The notes: a model not told the origin generated them from the sequence alone. Counted from the stretch's first letter, positions 8,410-17,647 are shown. The stretch: DNA of 62,949 nucleotides from Prolixibacteraceae bacterium (GCA_028683385.1 JAQUIJ010000015.1:69781-132729); one strand, 5' to 3'. A program made the numbers and translations.

Positions 8410-10206
8410 TTATTGACTAAGCTCCTTTAATTTCCGTTGGAGATTATTCAAATATTCTTTTGGAGTATTGCTGTTTTGTGCCAAATCAATGACCATATTC
8501 AAATAACTAATGGCAGTTTTTTTATCATTTTTAGTTGTGTAAGCTTCAGCTAAGCTATTCCCGGCGGAAATTGCGGTCTCGGTTGAGCATGACTTATGAT
8601 CCACCGCCCTTTGAGCATACTCTATACCTTCATCAACTTTTCGGAACGACACAACCGGACAAGTAATTAACAAGGTTCCAAACCGCTCCAATAAAAATGG
8701 TTCGTTGGGATGGTAGGTAAGTGATTTTCTGAAATGTTCAATGGCCCGATTCCACAATTCCTTTTTCACAAGTATATTTCCAAGCATTTCGATGGTGTTC
8801 AAATCCGTCGGATCACCACCAAACGATTTTTCATATTGACTCAGGGCAACATCCAATTTGCCTTCACGCTCAGCAATCATTCCCGCGCACTGTTGCACTT
8901 TCGGATTCGTGAGCGCAGTACCTTTAAGTTCAGCCAAATAAGCTTTTGCCTTTTTAGTTTCGCCCAAAGTCATCAGAACATAGATGCCCCGTGAAATTAC
9001 CGCGACATCGTTTTTATCCTTGTTAATTAATTCATCTAAGAAAATCAGAGATTTGTCCCTCATCCCAGCATTGTATGAAGCAAATACCAGACTTAACTTT
9101 TGATCGGTTGCTTCGGGATTGAGCTTCAAGGTCTGATTAAAATAAGGCAACGATTGAGAATACGCACCATCCTTCACCAACAAATCGGCCACCTCGTTGA
9201 TTTCGTTAACATCATCCTTGTAATAATCCAAATGCCTGGAAAGAAGCGGGAACGCCAGTTTAGCTGCACCAATTTCAACATAAAACTTAACTGCTTTCGA
9301 AATCACATATTTATTTTCAGGCATTACCTGCAATGCATTACTGATCAGTTTATAAACCCATTCAGGATAAATGGTTCTTTTAGCCTCATCAATTTGTTTC
9401 AACAAATAAAGATCAGATTTTGAAAGCAGGGTAAGCTTATCCATCAGGTTATCAACAGGGATATTGTAGGTAATCTTATCATTCGCCCGTAAAATAAACT
9501 GGTCACTTAAAGCCTTGTTTCCCTTTTTGCTGTATATATCTCCGAGAAGTCGGTACGCCGCTCCAAACGAGCGATTTTCGTAGAGGATTTGCCGAAGAAC
9601 ATTTTCAGCATAACCCAATTTTTCGGCCTTCATGTATATACGAGCCATCTGATATCTGGCATAAATATTCAACGTAAAATGGTCAGTCCGCTGTGGTGAA
9701 TTCCCCCTACTATCGTCTCCCTTTAATGATTCAATATTTAAAAAAGCCAATTCTGCCTTATCGTTTTCCCCGATGTTTTCATAAGCAACACCTAGATAAT
9801 ACCAGGCCAGGTGATTGTCAGGATTAAGTTTTATAACCGTCTTAAAATTAGCAATCGCTTTATCAGATTCACCCATTTCCATATTTAGAGAACCCAGATA
9901 ATAATTCCAGATCCATTGAGTCTTGTCTCTTTTTATGGCCAGTTCGTAGCACACTTGTGCCTCTTTGTAATATGTGCTTGAATGATAAACCATCCCAAGC
10001 ATTCCCAGATTATCACAAGAAGGATTGCGATAGGCTTTGGAGGATGACTCTTTAATCTGGATCCTGAGAGAATCAGAAACGTTTGTCAGATCAGGAAGAG
10101 AAGGAATATTGCTTCGATAAGGAATTTCCGGAACTATCTTAAACAAAACAATTAAAACAATAACAAGTCCGGCAATAAAAAAAATATTTTTCTTTTTCTT
10201 GAACAT
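8410..10206 (-). CDS. Membrane-anchored TPR protein
   Basis: 598 residues. The N terminus KKKKNIFFIAGLVIVLIVLF is a positively charged signal anchor, so the rest is predicted to face the periplasm. From about residue 55 on, tetratricopeptide repeats are recognisable throughout. Examples are AKANFKTVIKLNPDNHLAWY-like units near 115-135, a second set around 330-350, and PFLLERFGTLL near 510. No catalytic motif is seen, so a scaffold or assembly role is likely. It follows the CuA-like polyferredoxin gene on the same strand, with 117 bases between them. The two probably form an operon, and the TPR protein may assemble or hold that electron-transfer protein. The partner is not known from sequence. 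Confidence 0.85.
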   Translation of the reverse strand: MFKKKKNIFFIAGLVIVLIVLFKIVPEIPYRSNIPSLPDLTNVSDSLRIQIKESSSKAYRNPSCDNLGMLGMVYHSSTYYKEAQVCYELAIKRDKTQWIWNYYLGSLNMEMGESDKAIANFKTVIKLNPDNHLAWYYLGVAYENIGENDKAELAFLNIESLKGDDSRGNSPQRTDHFTLNIYARYQMARIYMKAEKLGYAENVLRQILYENRSFGAAYRLLGDIYSKKGNKALSDQFILRANDKITYNIPVDNLMDKLTLLSKSDLYLLKQIDEAKRTIYPEWVYKLISNALQVMPENKYVISKAVKFYVEIGAAKLAFPLLSRHLDYYKDDVNEINEVADLLVKDGAYSQSLPYFNQTLKLNPEATDQKLSLVFASYNAGMRDKSLIFLDELINKDKNDVAVISRGIYVLMTLGETKKAKAYLAELKGTALTNPKVQQCAGMIAEREGKLDVALSQYEKSFGGDPTDLNTIEMLGNILVKKELWNRAIEHFRKSLTYHPNEPFLLERFGTLLITCPVVSFRKVDEGIEYAQRAVDHKSCSTETAISAGNSLAEAYTTKNDKKTAISYLNMVIDLAQNSNTPKEYLNNLQRKLKELSQ

Positions 10207-10323
10207 TCTACTTAAGTTTAGTTGGCTAAATATATCAAAATTTAAATTCAGATCAGTTTTTAAGATTCTATTGTTTGGTCAAAAAGGCATTTGAATCGAA
10301 CTTGATAAATTCCTGGTTCTTTT

Positions 10324-12270
10324 CTAGTTCGTATGGAAAAATATCATAACAACTGCCACTGTAATAATAAGAACAGCCATTGGCAACATAATCAAAAAAA
10401 GCTTTTTTGCTGAAAGGTTTTCATTCGACCATGTCTTTTTTAGATTCCGCAAACTGTAACCAAGTCCGATTAAAATAAGCAATGACTGAAGCCAGGGAAC
10501 AAGACTTGGCACAAACTGATGCCAGGGAATATTTGCCGTACCGAAAAAATCCCAACCCCAGCCGAATGGATCGGACATGGATTGAAGAATAAAAGTGACA
10601 TTGACAAAGAGCATCGGGATGACAAAAGCGATCCAAAGCATAAGACCCAATGGAAGCAAGGCCCCTGTTGAAGCCAGAAATACATCGTTGATGCTGTGTT
10701 TGATCCCTGAAAATTTCGTTGCTGCCCAAGACAAAAGATAAACCAAGCCGGGAACCAAAACTAATGCAAGTGTCCAGACAAACAGGGTGTATAAACCGAA
10801 AAGTCCCCAGTTTTGTTTGTCCAGAATATTGACATAATCGCGAACTTCGGACCAGGCCCCTTCATACAAAACGCTGTAAACAATTGAAAGTGAGAACACA
10901 GCCATCGTTAGCCAGGCTTCACTCCTACTCCGCGTTCCAAGCTCGGAGAAAAACAGTCTTTTATATATGGTTACGTTGTTATACAAACAACTTCTGGTAC
11001 ATTCCAGACAAAGTCCACAGTCCTGATTTTCTTTGATTTCACCCACATTCAGGCCATATGGACACGCCCATCCTTTGGGGCTACCTTTTTGGCAATAATG
11101 AGGTTTACAGTTATCGCAAGTTTGCTGAGATTTGCTTCGAAGAGCCATCGGGCTCATCCTGGAAAAAGGGCCAACGAATGCACTTACAGGGCAAATGTAG
11201 CGGCAGAAAGTACGGTTTTCCCAAAATACAGACATTAATGTAGGTGCCAGAACAAGTAAAATTACTGCTATTGCTGAAGCCATAGGATTGGCTACAAGTG
11301 TGGTAGAAAAAGTAGTCAGGATCAAAAAAACAATCAGTTTCAACCAGTCGTTTTTTATGTATGCAGGCCATTTCAGGAATAAACCTGAATACCAATTATT
11401 GTATTCATTTGTCTTACCTTTTTGCGGAGTGAAAAACGATCTGCGTTGCAACCAATCTCCAAAAAATGGTAAGGGGCAAATCGTGCACCAGATTCTTCCT
11501 AAAAAGGGAGTAACCAAAGCTACAAGCAAAAACAACCAGATTGCCCACATCAAAAGAACTCCCAGATTTCGACCAGAAACTTTAGTTCCAAACAAAGTAG
11601 TCAGGAGTACCACGTAAATCATCATCATGGAGAGAATGACTAAAATGATTTGCGGCCATCTGGAAGAAATTATCTTTCGAAGAACCGGAGAGTTTTTCAA
11701 AACATCAGAATAAGCTGATTTTTCAGAATCATCGGTTGTGCCAACAGTTTTTTTCCTAAAAACACAAATTAATCCTAAAACCAGTATTCCGAGCACGCAC
11801 CCAAGGCTAAAAATGAGCAACGTATTAGGCAAGATCACCATTTTTCCCATTTCAAAAGCATGCATCGGACCGCACCAAACATGACAGCGATAATTGCTTC
11901 GCGCAACCAGGTAATTCAAAATTCCAGGATGAATTGCCGTAAACGTCACTTCTTCTGTTGTAACTGATTCCTTCGTTGGATCGCTCGCCCTGAAAACTTC
12001 AACTTTATCACGAGCCGGACTAATCTTGGCATCGATATCAAATTCTTCGAGAAAAAATGAATGTCCGGTATCTTCTGTTGAGAAAGTCAGATGCAGTCTG
12101 TCTCCGCGATTGCAGCGGATTACGGAAGGATCTTTCCCATACCGGAAGCTTCGTACATGGATGTTCCGATCAACAGGTTTTTCCGTAAAATTTTGGCAGA
12201 TCAAAGCAGGTATCAATCCAAACGCAAAAATAACTAGAATGTATACAATGTTTCTTCTGAAATTTTTCAA
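10324..12270 (-). CDS. CuA-like cupredoxin fused to membrane polyferredoxin
   Basis: 648 residues. Domain order: N-terminal membrane segment (about 8-25); a periplasmic cupredoxin-like domain (about 30-147) with GHSFFLEEF (His70) and CHVWCGPMHAFEM (Cys129, Cys133, His137, Met141), close to the CuA site of cytochrome oxidase subunit II but with one extra residue before Met; a second membrane segment (about 150-170); then a NapH/NosR/CcoG-type polyferredoxin. The last part has several helices and cysteine motifs CTICP, CRYICP, a CDNC/CQKG/CPYG run, and CGLCLECTRSC for [4Fe-4S] clusters. It most likely passes electrons between the membrane and a periplasmic partner. Divergent from the FG-GAP gene. 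The fusion is seen directly; the role is inferred. Confidence 0.85.
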   Translation of the reverse strand: MKNFRRNIVYILVIFAFGLIPALICQNFTEKPVDRNIHVRSFRYGKDPSVIRCNRGDRLHLTFSTEDTGHSFFLEEFDIDAKISPARDKVEVFRASDPTKESVTTEEVTFTAIHPGILNYLVARSNYRCHVWCGPMHAFEMGKMVILPNTLLIFSLGCVLGILVLGLICVFRKKTVGTTDDSEKSAYSDVLKNSPVLRKIISSRWPQIILVILSMMMIYVVLLTTLFGTKVSGRNLGVLLMWAIWLFLLVALVTPFLGRIWCTICPLPFFGDWLQRRSFFTPQKGKTNEYNNWYSGLFLKWPAYIKNDWLKLIVFLILTTFSTTLVANPMASAIAVILLVLAPTLMSVFWENRTFCRYICPVSAFVGPFSRMSPMALRSKSQQTCDNCKPHYCQKGSPKGWACPYGLNVGEIKENQDCGLCLECTRSCLYNNVTIYKRLFFSELGTRSRSEAWLTMAVFSLSIVYSVLYEGAWSEVRDYVNILDKQNWGLFGLYTLFVWTLALVLVPGLVYLLSWAATKFSGIKHSINDVFLASTGALLPLGLMLWIAFVIPMLFVNVTFILQSMSDPFGWGWDFFGTANIPWHQFVPSLVPWLQSLLILIGLGYSLRNLKKTWSNENLSAKKLFLIMLPMAVLIITVAVVMIFFHTN

Positions 12271-12467
12271 GGTGCAAGTTAAGGTCAGGTTTAGTTTTGG
12301 TAAATGTTGGTTTTATACTCTCAAGTTTTCTTTAGAATCAAGGATTCAGGGATCAATAGTAACTATTTTATAAAAAAAACTCAAGAGAATTTAGTTTTTT
12401 AATTAGTTTTATGTCGAATGCAACAAAGCACGAACTAAACTCAACTACATTCTCCAGAATTTAAACC

Positions 12468-13862
12468 ATGACAAAAGAAAAAACCTCACAAAAGAAGAAT
12501 AAAGGTCTAAAAAATCTCATCCCGATCCTCATCATTTTAATTGTAATTGTTGGAATCCCTCTATTATTCCTGAATTATCAGGCCAAACGCAGTGGAATGA
12601 GTATGGGAGATGCCATCAAAAGAATCACAACCAAAACAGGGTCGAAAGAAGCGGGTTCTGAAAACGCGGCAACAAATAATTCCGGTGAAAAAATCGATTT
12701 CCTTACTTCATTACCTATCGGAATGAAATTTACAGAACCTCCTCTTATTTCGCATCTGCAGGCGGTCGATTTGGATGGCGATGGATTGCTCGATGTGATT
12801 GATTGTGATGCAAAAAACAATACCATCAACTGGATCAGGCAGTATCCGGCCGGAGTCTACACCGAATCAATTCTTGCTGGAGATTTGATAGCTCCGGCAC
12901 ACGTTCAGGCCATCGATTTTGATAAAGATGGTGATTTGGATCTTATTGTTGCTGTTTTGGGAATGCTTTTCCCGAACAACGATAAAATAGGCTCAGTTGT
13001 TATCCTTGAAAATGATGGTCATAGTCATTTCAGCAAACATTTAGTTATTGATAAGATTGCGCGAGTTTCGGATGTTCGGGCAGGCGATCTGGACGGCGAC
13101 GGTGATATGGATCTTGCAGTTGCGCAATTCGGTTATGACGATGGGGAAACTCGCTGGATTGAGAATATGGGTGACTGGAAATTTAAACAACATATCCTTC
13201 AAAATCTTTCCGGACCAATCAATGTAGAAATCGTAGATGTTGATAACGATGGCGATCTCGACATTGTTTCATTGGTAAGTCAGGAATGGGAAGAGATCTA
13301 TTGCTTTATCAATGAAGGGAAAGGAAATTTTCAGCCCAAGCTTATTTGGGGATCAAGTAACCAGGATTACGGTTCAAGCGGTATTTCGATGTGCGATCTG
13401 GACAAAGATGGCGATATGGATATTTTATATAGCAACGGAGATGCTTTTGATTATATCCCGCCACAAGGACGCCCTTGGCATGGTGCCCAATGGCTTGAAA
13501 ATAAGGGAGACCTGAAATTTGAGCTTCACAGGCTTTGCAGTTTTACCGGTGCAACCAATGTGCGTGCTGCTGATATTGACAACGACGGGGATCTCGATCT
13601 TTTCGTGGTAAGTGAATTCAATTTATGGGATAAACCCGACTCGTATAGTTTAATTTGGCTTGAGAACACCGGGAATATGCAATACACTAAACATGAAATC
13701 ACCAAGAATCCGACTCACATACTTTGTTGCGAGCCCGGAGATTTCAACAATGACGGAAAAATCGATCTGGTAACGGGAAACATGCACACTTACCCGCCGT
13801 TTGACCGGATGGGAAGAATAATTTTGTGGACGAATAACGGAAAGCTTAGTCAAACGAAATAG
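12468..13862 (+). CDS. Membrane-anchored FG-GAP/VCBS beta-propeller protein
   Basis: 464 residues. A Lys-rich start is followed by one membrane segment (about 19-38) and a Thr/Ser/Ala linker, then a secreted domain with at least seven Ca-binding blade motifs of the DxDxDGxxD type: DLDGDGLLD, DFDKDGDLD, DLDGDGDMD, DVDNDGDLD, DLDKDGDMD, DIDNDGDLD and DFNNDGKID. These mark an integrin-like beta propeller in the periplasm or on the outer face. The gene is divergent from the polyferredoxin, with a 197-base spacer, and is followed by a cytochrome c lipoprotein. No enzyme motif is visible; binding or scaffolding within a redox complex is plausible. Confidence 0.9.
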   Translation: MTKEKTSQKKNKGLKNLIPILIILIVIVGIPLLFLNYQAKRSGMSMGDAIKRITTKTGSKEAGSENAATNNSGEKIDFLTSLPIGMKFTEPPLISHLQAVDLDGDGLLDVIDCDAKNNTINWIRQYPAGVYTESILAGDLIAPAHVQAIDFDKDGDLDLIVAVLGMLFPNNDKIGSVVILENDGHSHFSKHLVIDKIARVSDVRAGDLDGDGDMDLAVAQFGYDDGETRWIENMGDWKFKQHILQNLSGPINVEIVDVDNDGDLDIVSLVSQEWEEIYCFINEGKGNFQPKLIWGSSNQDYGSSGISMCDLDKDGDMDILYSNGDAFDYIPPQGRPWHGAQWLENKGDLKFELHRLCSFTGATNVRAADIDNDGDLDLFVVSEFNLWDKPDSYSLIWLENTGNMQYTKHEITKNPTHILCCEPGDFNNDGKIDLVTGNMHTYPPFDRMGRIILWTNNGKLSQTK

Positions 13863-13906
13863 TCAGACTGCGATCGATTTAATAGTGGACGGTTCAACTT
13901 TCGAAA

Positions 13907-13962
13907 CAACAAAAAGATCAGCCTTTTCCCTGAATTCAGGGAAAAGGCTGATCTTTTTGTTG
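13907..13962. terminator. Perfect 28-bp palindromic terminator
   Basis: A perfect inverted repeat with 28-base arms and no spacer, centred on GAATTC at 13932-13937. The outer part is AAAAAGATC/GATCTTTTT, giving a U-rich end on both strands. It ends the FG-GAP gene and would block readthrough from either side. Confidence 0.85.
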
Positions 13963-14123
13963 TAAGGAATCTGTGAAACCGAATGGCCTAAAAAGAAGTG
14001 GGAAAATTATTCAGAAATCCTAACATTCAAAGAAAACCAGTGAACGTTTCTAGAAAGACGGGTGTTAATAGCTGACAACATTCATTTGAAATCGAATTTT
14101 TGTTTGACATACAAATCAGTTCT

Positions 14124-14510
14124 ATGGCGAAAAACAATCTAATTTTCCTGATTGTGTTCTTAATTTCAGGATGTGATTCTCATAATAGCAATAAAATAAC
14201 GTCAAAAGAAAGCGCACAAAAAGGTAAGGCTTTATTTTTATCCGTTGGCTGTACCACCTGTCATTCGCTATCAGGTGAAGCCCGGTATGGCCCTTCGTTA
14301 AATAAAATTTTAAATACTGATGTAATTGTAATTCAAGGCGGTAAAGAACATTCGCTTAAGGTCGATCGCGAATATATCAAAAGATCGATTCAAGACCCAG
14401 ATTTCGAGAAGCTTATTGATTTTAAAAACAAGAAAATGCCCAAACCAACACTCACCGCAGATGAAATCGACCAAATAGCCGATTATCTAATTTCCATCAA
14501 TTCGAAATAA
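14124..14510 (+). CDS. Lipoprotein c-type cytochrome
   Basis: 128 residues from ATG 14124. An upstream in-frame codon at 14100 exists, but MAKNNLIFLIVFLISGC is a textbook lipoprotein signal with Cys at the lipobox, so the later start is chosen. There is one heme-binding motif, CTTCHS, about 40 residues in. A Met in KKMPKPTLTADEIDQ is the likely second axial ligand, as in class I cytochromes c. The protein is predicted to be membrane-tethered in the periplasm. It follows the FG-GAP gene and the palindromic terminator, so it has its own promoter or only weak coupling. It is a natural electron partner for the CuA-like polyferredoxin, which is an inference from neighbourhood. Confidence 0.9.
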   Translation: MAKNNLIFLIVFLISGCDSHNSNKITSKESAQKGKALFLSVGCTTCHSLSGEARYGPSLNKILNTDVIVIQGGKEHSLKVDREYIKRSIQDPDFEKLIDFKNKKMPKPTLTADEIDQIADYLISINSK

Positions 14511-14570
14511 TTTGATTGAGCCAAAACCACTTTGCCCCAATGATATGCATTCACACACCAATAGCAAATA

Positions 14571-15641
14571 TTAAAACGATTCACCAAAACTTACATAAAA
14601 GCCAGATTGATCGTTACTTCCAACAGCATAATCAAATCTTAAACTTGTATTTTCTTTCTTGTCAACCAGAAACCTTAATCCGCAGCCTAGATTGGGTTTG
14701 GTGTTTATTTTGCCCATAGAAGATAAGCCTGGATAAATTGCTGAAACTCCTCCAAAAGTTGCCAGCCCAATTTTCCAGAAAAGATTCACCCGATATTCCA
14801 ACTGTAATGTTGAGAGGTTCTTGTCCCGATATCTTCCGAAGTAATAACCCCTGACCAGTTTGTCTCCTCCTATAAGCGAATAGTCATAAAATGGAGGCGT
14901 ATTTAAAACTGAAGACTGATAAAAACGACCTGCAATCGTCTGGTTTTGTTTCTTCCCAAAACTATAATACTGCCTCACATCCAGAGTTATTTGATCATAA
15001 AACGCATCGATAAATTTAAATGAATTAACAAACTTGAGATAAGCGCCTTTTGTAGGTGTGAGAATGTTATTTCTTGAATCTTTTAACAGAATCATTTTAA
15101 ACCCCAAGCTTGATGCATCTTTCAATTCAGGATAGACCATTTTAGCACTGCTGTAACTTACGTTTGCGAAGTTGAAATAGTTAAATCCAATACCGGCAAA
15201 CCACTTATTTTTAATATTCTTCAGAAGGTCAATATCTGCTTTTATTCGGGCACTTTCAAAATTGACTTCTGCGAAATTTGGAGTATTATCACCAATTCCG
15301 TAATACAAGTCTGGGTATTTAGAATAATGCAACAATCCTTGGGTAAACCAGGCTTCGTCTTTAAAAAAATAGTTCCATTCTGTTTCCAGAATAATCTGCT
15401 TATTCCAGGTATAATTGAATTCGACTTTTGAATTGGACGATCTCGTAACGCTGTCTTGATAAAGATCTATCGTAAAAAGTGAAACTACGCCAACGTAGGT
15501 CTTTGTTTCAGGAGAATATCCAAAAGTTGGAACGGGCAATACCCTTACCTTTTTAACATTGATACTGTCTTGCGAAAATAAATTAAGAACAATAAAAACA
15601 CACAAAAAGATGGATAAAACAGCTGGTTTAATTGGATTCAT
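14571..15641 (-). CDS. BamA/Omp85-like outer membrane protein
   Basis: 356 residues. It starts with a signal peptide (hydrophobic AVLSIFLCVFIVLNLFSQ). The rest alternates polar and aromatic residues as in an outer-membrane beta barrel and ends ...YVSFGESF with the C-terminal aromatic needed for barrel insertion. The segment VRGYYFGRYRDKNLSTLQLE matches the conserved (V/L)RGY-F-G-R-R loop of the surface antigen D15/BamA domain. It is too short to carry POTRA domains, so it is not the main BamA; such short barrels are often lipid- or phosphatase-linked exporters. Convergent with the cytochrome gene. Confidence 0.85.
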   Translation of the reverse strand: MNPIKPAVLSIFLCVFIVLNLFSQDSINVKKVRVLPVPTFGYSPETKTYVGVVSLFTIDLYQDSVTRSSNSKVEFNYTWNKQIILETEWNYFFKDEAWFTQGLLHYSKYPDLYYGIGDNTPNFAEVNFESARIKADIDLLKNIKNKWFAGIGFNYFNFANVSYSSAKMVYPELKDASSLGFKMILLKDSRNNILTPTKGAYLKFVNSFKFIDAFYDQITLDVRQYYSFGKKQNQTIAGRFYQSSVLNTPPFYDYSLIGGDKLVRGYYFGRYRDKNLSTLQLEYRVNLFWKIGLATFGGVSAIYPGLSSMGKINTKPNLGCGLRFLVDKKENTSLRFDYAVGSNDQSGFYVSFGESF

Positions 15642-15778
15642 GAGTTTCTGAAATAGGTTTTCATCCTGATTAGAATGGCGGCAAAGTTATTAAAATCAGA
15701 ATACTGTTTGGTCAAATCGGAGTATAGCATTCATCAGAATCACTGAAACAATAAGTTTCTGATTTATTTTGATAAATG

Positions 15779-15866
15779 AAAAAAAGAAAAACGAACACCA
15801 TAATAGTATTCGTTTTCAATTACTTAAAATATCTCTTCGTGGAGCTGGCGGGAACGGAACTCAATA
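15779..15866 (-). other. ssrA (tmRNA) 3'-end-like remnant with terminator, possible attachment site
   Basis: Read on the minus strand, 15862-15839 gives GAGTTCCGTTCCCGCCAGCT then CCACG. This closely resembles the T-arm and acceptor end of bacterial tmRNA (GGTTCGATTCCCGCCAGCTCCACC). It is followed by a terminator: arms 15809-15817 and 15786-15795 with a T tract at 15785-15779. No tag-encoding or mRNA-like domain is upstream, so this is only a 3' fragment. tmRNA 3' ends are common integrase targets. No integrase is in the window. Confidence 0.5.
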
Positions 15867-16017
15867 GTTACACCGCTAAACATCAGCTATTTAAATTTTC
15901 AAAATTCGACAAACTCCCGAATTACCACCTCAAAAACGTACTGTTTTGAGTATCAGGTTGCTTCCATTTGCACTACAAAACTAACAAAAATTCCAGAAAA
16001 AAAATTCCAACCAGAAT

Positions 16018-16087
16018 CTATTTTTCACAAAATCCACAATTAATTACCTATTTTTCATACACTCTACCTACTTTTCACTTATATTTA
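16018..16087 (+). promoter_or_regulatory. Three phased CTATTTTTCA repeats and -7 box upstream of fic
   Basis: CTATTTTTCA at 16018-16027 and 16048-16057 and CTACTTTTCA at 16068-16077 are spaced 30 and 20 bases start to start. They are followed by TATATTTA (16080-16087), one base off TAnnTTTG. The ATG at 16112 is 24 bases further on. The arrangement suggests an operator bound on one DNA face. Confidence 0.5.
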
Positions 16088-16111
16088 CAAACCCATCATT
16101 CACATTATAAC

Positions 16112-17647
16112 ATGAATAATACCTCTTTTACTCGAAAAATATCTGTTTTTCATGGAAATATTCCCCCAGAGGAAGGTTATATCGTTGGTTACGGTGCTAT
16201 TATTGACTTTTATGAGCTGGCAATTCCATTACCAAATTCGCTACCACTAATAAGTACTAAAAACAGAAAGTATAAAAAAAACGGGTGGATGGTCTATACA
16301 CCAAAACATCAACCAGAAGATACACTTTATAAACAACTGGTTTTTGCCCTAAAATATGAAGGTATAAACTTGCTCTTTTTTAAATTTCTTTTTTCTAAAC
16401 TGAAAAAGGAGGAAATAATTGAACTATTAAAGGTAGAGCCGACCGGGCAATACACCAGAAAAATATGGTTCCTCTACGAATGGCTGACAGGAGATATATT
16501 GCCTATCCCAGATCTGCCGATTAAAAATTTCGTACCCCTTATTGACGAAACGATCCAGTTTTGTGTTGACGGGGAAAAATCTTCTCGTCACCGGATCATT
16601 AATAATTTGCCTGGCACGTCGGGTTTTTGTCCTATGATCTATAAAACCCTAAAACTAGAAGAATACGTTGCATCCAACATTCAAAACACAAAGGACACCT
16701 ATATTAATAGTATTCACAAAGAAGTCATGCAACGTGCTGCCGCTTTTCTTCTTTTAAAGGATTCCAAAGCTTCTTTTACAATTGAAGGAGAAAACCCGGG
16801 AACTAACCGGGCTTTACGCTGGGGGAAAGCAATTGGTGAGGCAGGCAAAAATCCATTAACTAAGATAGAATTGTTAAGACTCCAGGAAATAATCATTGAG
16901 AGCAAACGATTTACAAAAATGGGATTTAGGACTGAAGGTGGCTTTGTCGGAGATCGTGAAAGAACAACCGGTGAACCTATTCCTGATCATATATCTGCAA
17001 AATGGCAAGATGTGGATCAACTTATTGAAGGAGTAATTAATACAAATCATCTTCTTGACAAAGAAAAGTTTGATCCGGTATTAACAGCAACAGTAATTGC
17101 TTTTGGTTTTGTTTTTATCCATCCATTCTCTGATGGAAATGGCAGGATTCATCGATATCTGATTCTCCATATTTTAGCAAAACTGAATCTCACTTATCAA
17201 GGGATAATCTTTCCGATTTCCGCATCTATTTTAGACAAGATTGATGATTATAGAATTGTATTGGAATCATACTCCCACTCCATTCTTGAATTGATTGAAT
17301 GGAAAACAACACCGGATCATAATGTTGTAGTTCTAAACGATACCATTGATTACTATCGGTATTTCGATGCAACCAAACAAGCTGAGTTTCTATTTGATTG
17401 TGTTCTGGATACCATCGACAGGATTATTCCTGAAATGGTCAGTTACATTTATAAGTATGACGAGTTCAAACGGTTTATTGACGACCAATTTGAAATGCCG
17501 GATAAGTTAGTTTCAATGCTGGTTAGATTTCTGGAGCAAAATGGAGGAACCCTTTCTAAAAGAGCCAAGTTCAAAGAATTTCCTGAATTAAAGGAAGAGG
17601 AAGTTGAAAAAATCGAAAGTACTTTTAAAGAAATTTTTGAAATTTGA
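16112..17647 (+). CDS. Fic family protein (probable AMPylase)
   Basis: 511 residues from ATG 16112, chosen because a promoter-like box and repeats occupy the upstream open frame. The Fic core carries HPFSDGNGRIHR, the complete catalytic motif HPFx[D/E]GNGRxxR. An inhibitory helix motif SFTIEG ([S/T]xxxE[G/N]) precedes it by about 110 residues, so this is a class II, self-inhibited Fic. The N-terminal about 180 residues form a separate domain I do not recognise. The C-terminal 100 residues resemble a winged-helix-like tail ending in an acidic helix. Such enzymes transfer AMP from ATP to a protein Tyr, Thr or Ser. No adjacent antitoxin is seen. Its AT-rich context and the nearby ssrA remnant hint at transfer. 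Confidence 0.9.
   Translation: MNNTSFTRKISVFHGNIPPEEGYIVGYGAIIDFYELAIPLPNSLPLISTKNRKYKKNGWMVYTPKHQPEDTLYKQLVFALKYEGINLLFFKFLFSKLKKEEIIELLKVEPTGQYTRKIWFLYEWLTGDILPIPDLPIKNFVPLIDETIQFCVDGEKSSRHRIINNLPGTSGFCPMIYKTLKLEEYVASNIQNTKDTYINSIHKEVMQRAAAFLLLKDSKASFTIEGENPGTNRALRWGKAIGEAGKNPLTKIELLRLQEIIIESKRFTKMGFRTEGGFVGDRERTTGEPIPDHISAKWQDVDQLIEGVINTNHLLDKEKFDPVLTATVIAFGFVFIHPFSDGNGRIHRYLILHILAKLNLTYQGIIFPISASILDKIDDYRIVLESYSHSILELIEWKTTPDHNVVVLNDTIDYYRYFDATKQAEFLFDCVLDTIDRIIPEMVSYIYKYDEFKRFIDDQFEMPDKLVSMLVRFLEQNGGTLSKRAKFKEFPELKEEEVEKIESTFKEIFEI

Larger units (their letters stand above)
15642..16111. other. Intergenic stretch before the Fic gene
   Basis: Besides the ssrA-like remnant at 15779-15866 and the phased repeats at 16018-16087, I see no gene. 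The frame of the Fic gene is open back to 15968, but that part is low-complexity and contains the likely promoter. Confidence 0.6.

Noticed and set aside
15779-16100. Complete tmRNA gene
   Set aside because: No tag-encoding open frame and no 5' acceptor half can be seen; only the last about 25 bases and the terminator match.
15968-16111. Fic gene start at 15968
   Set aside because: This stretch is low-complexity, carries three phased repeats and a -7 box, and the family's conserved sequence begins only after 16112.
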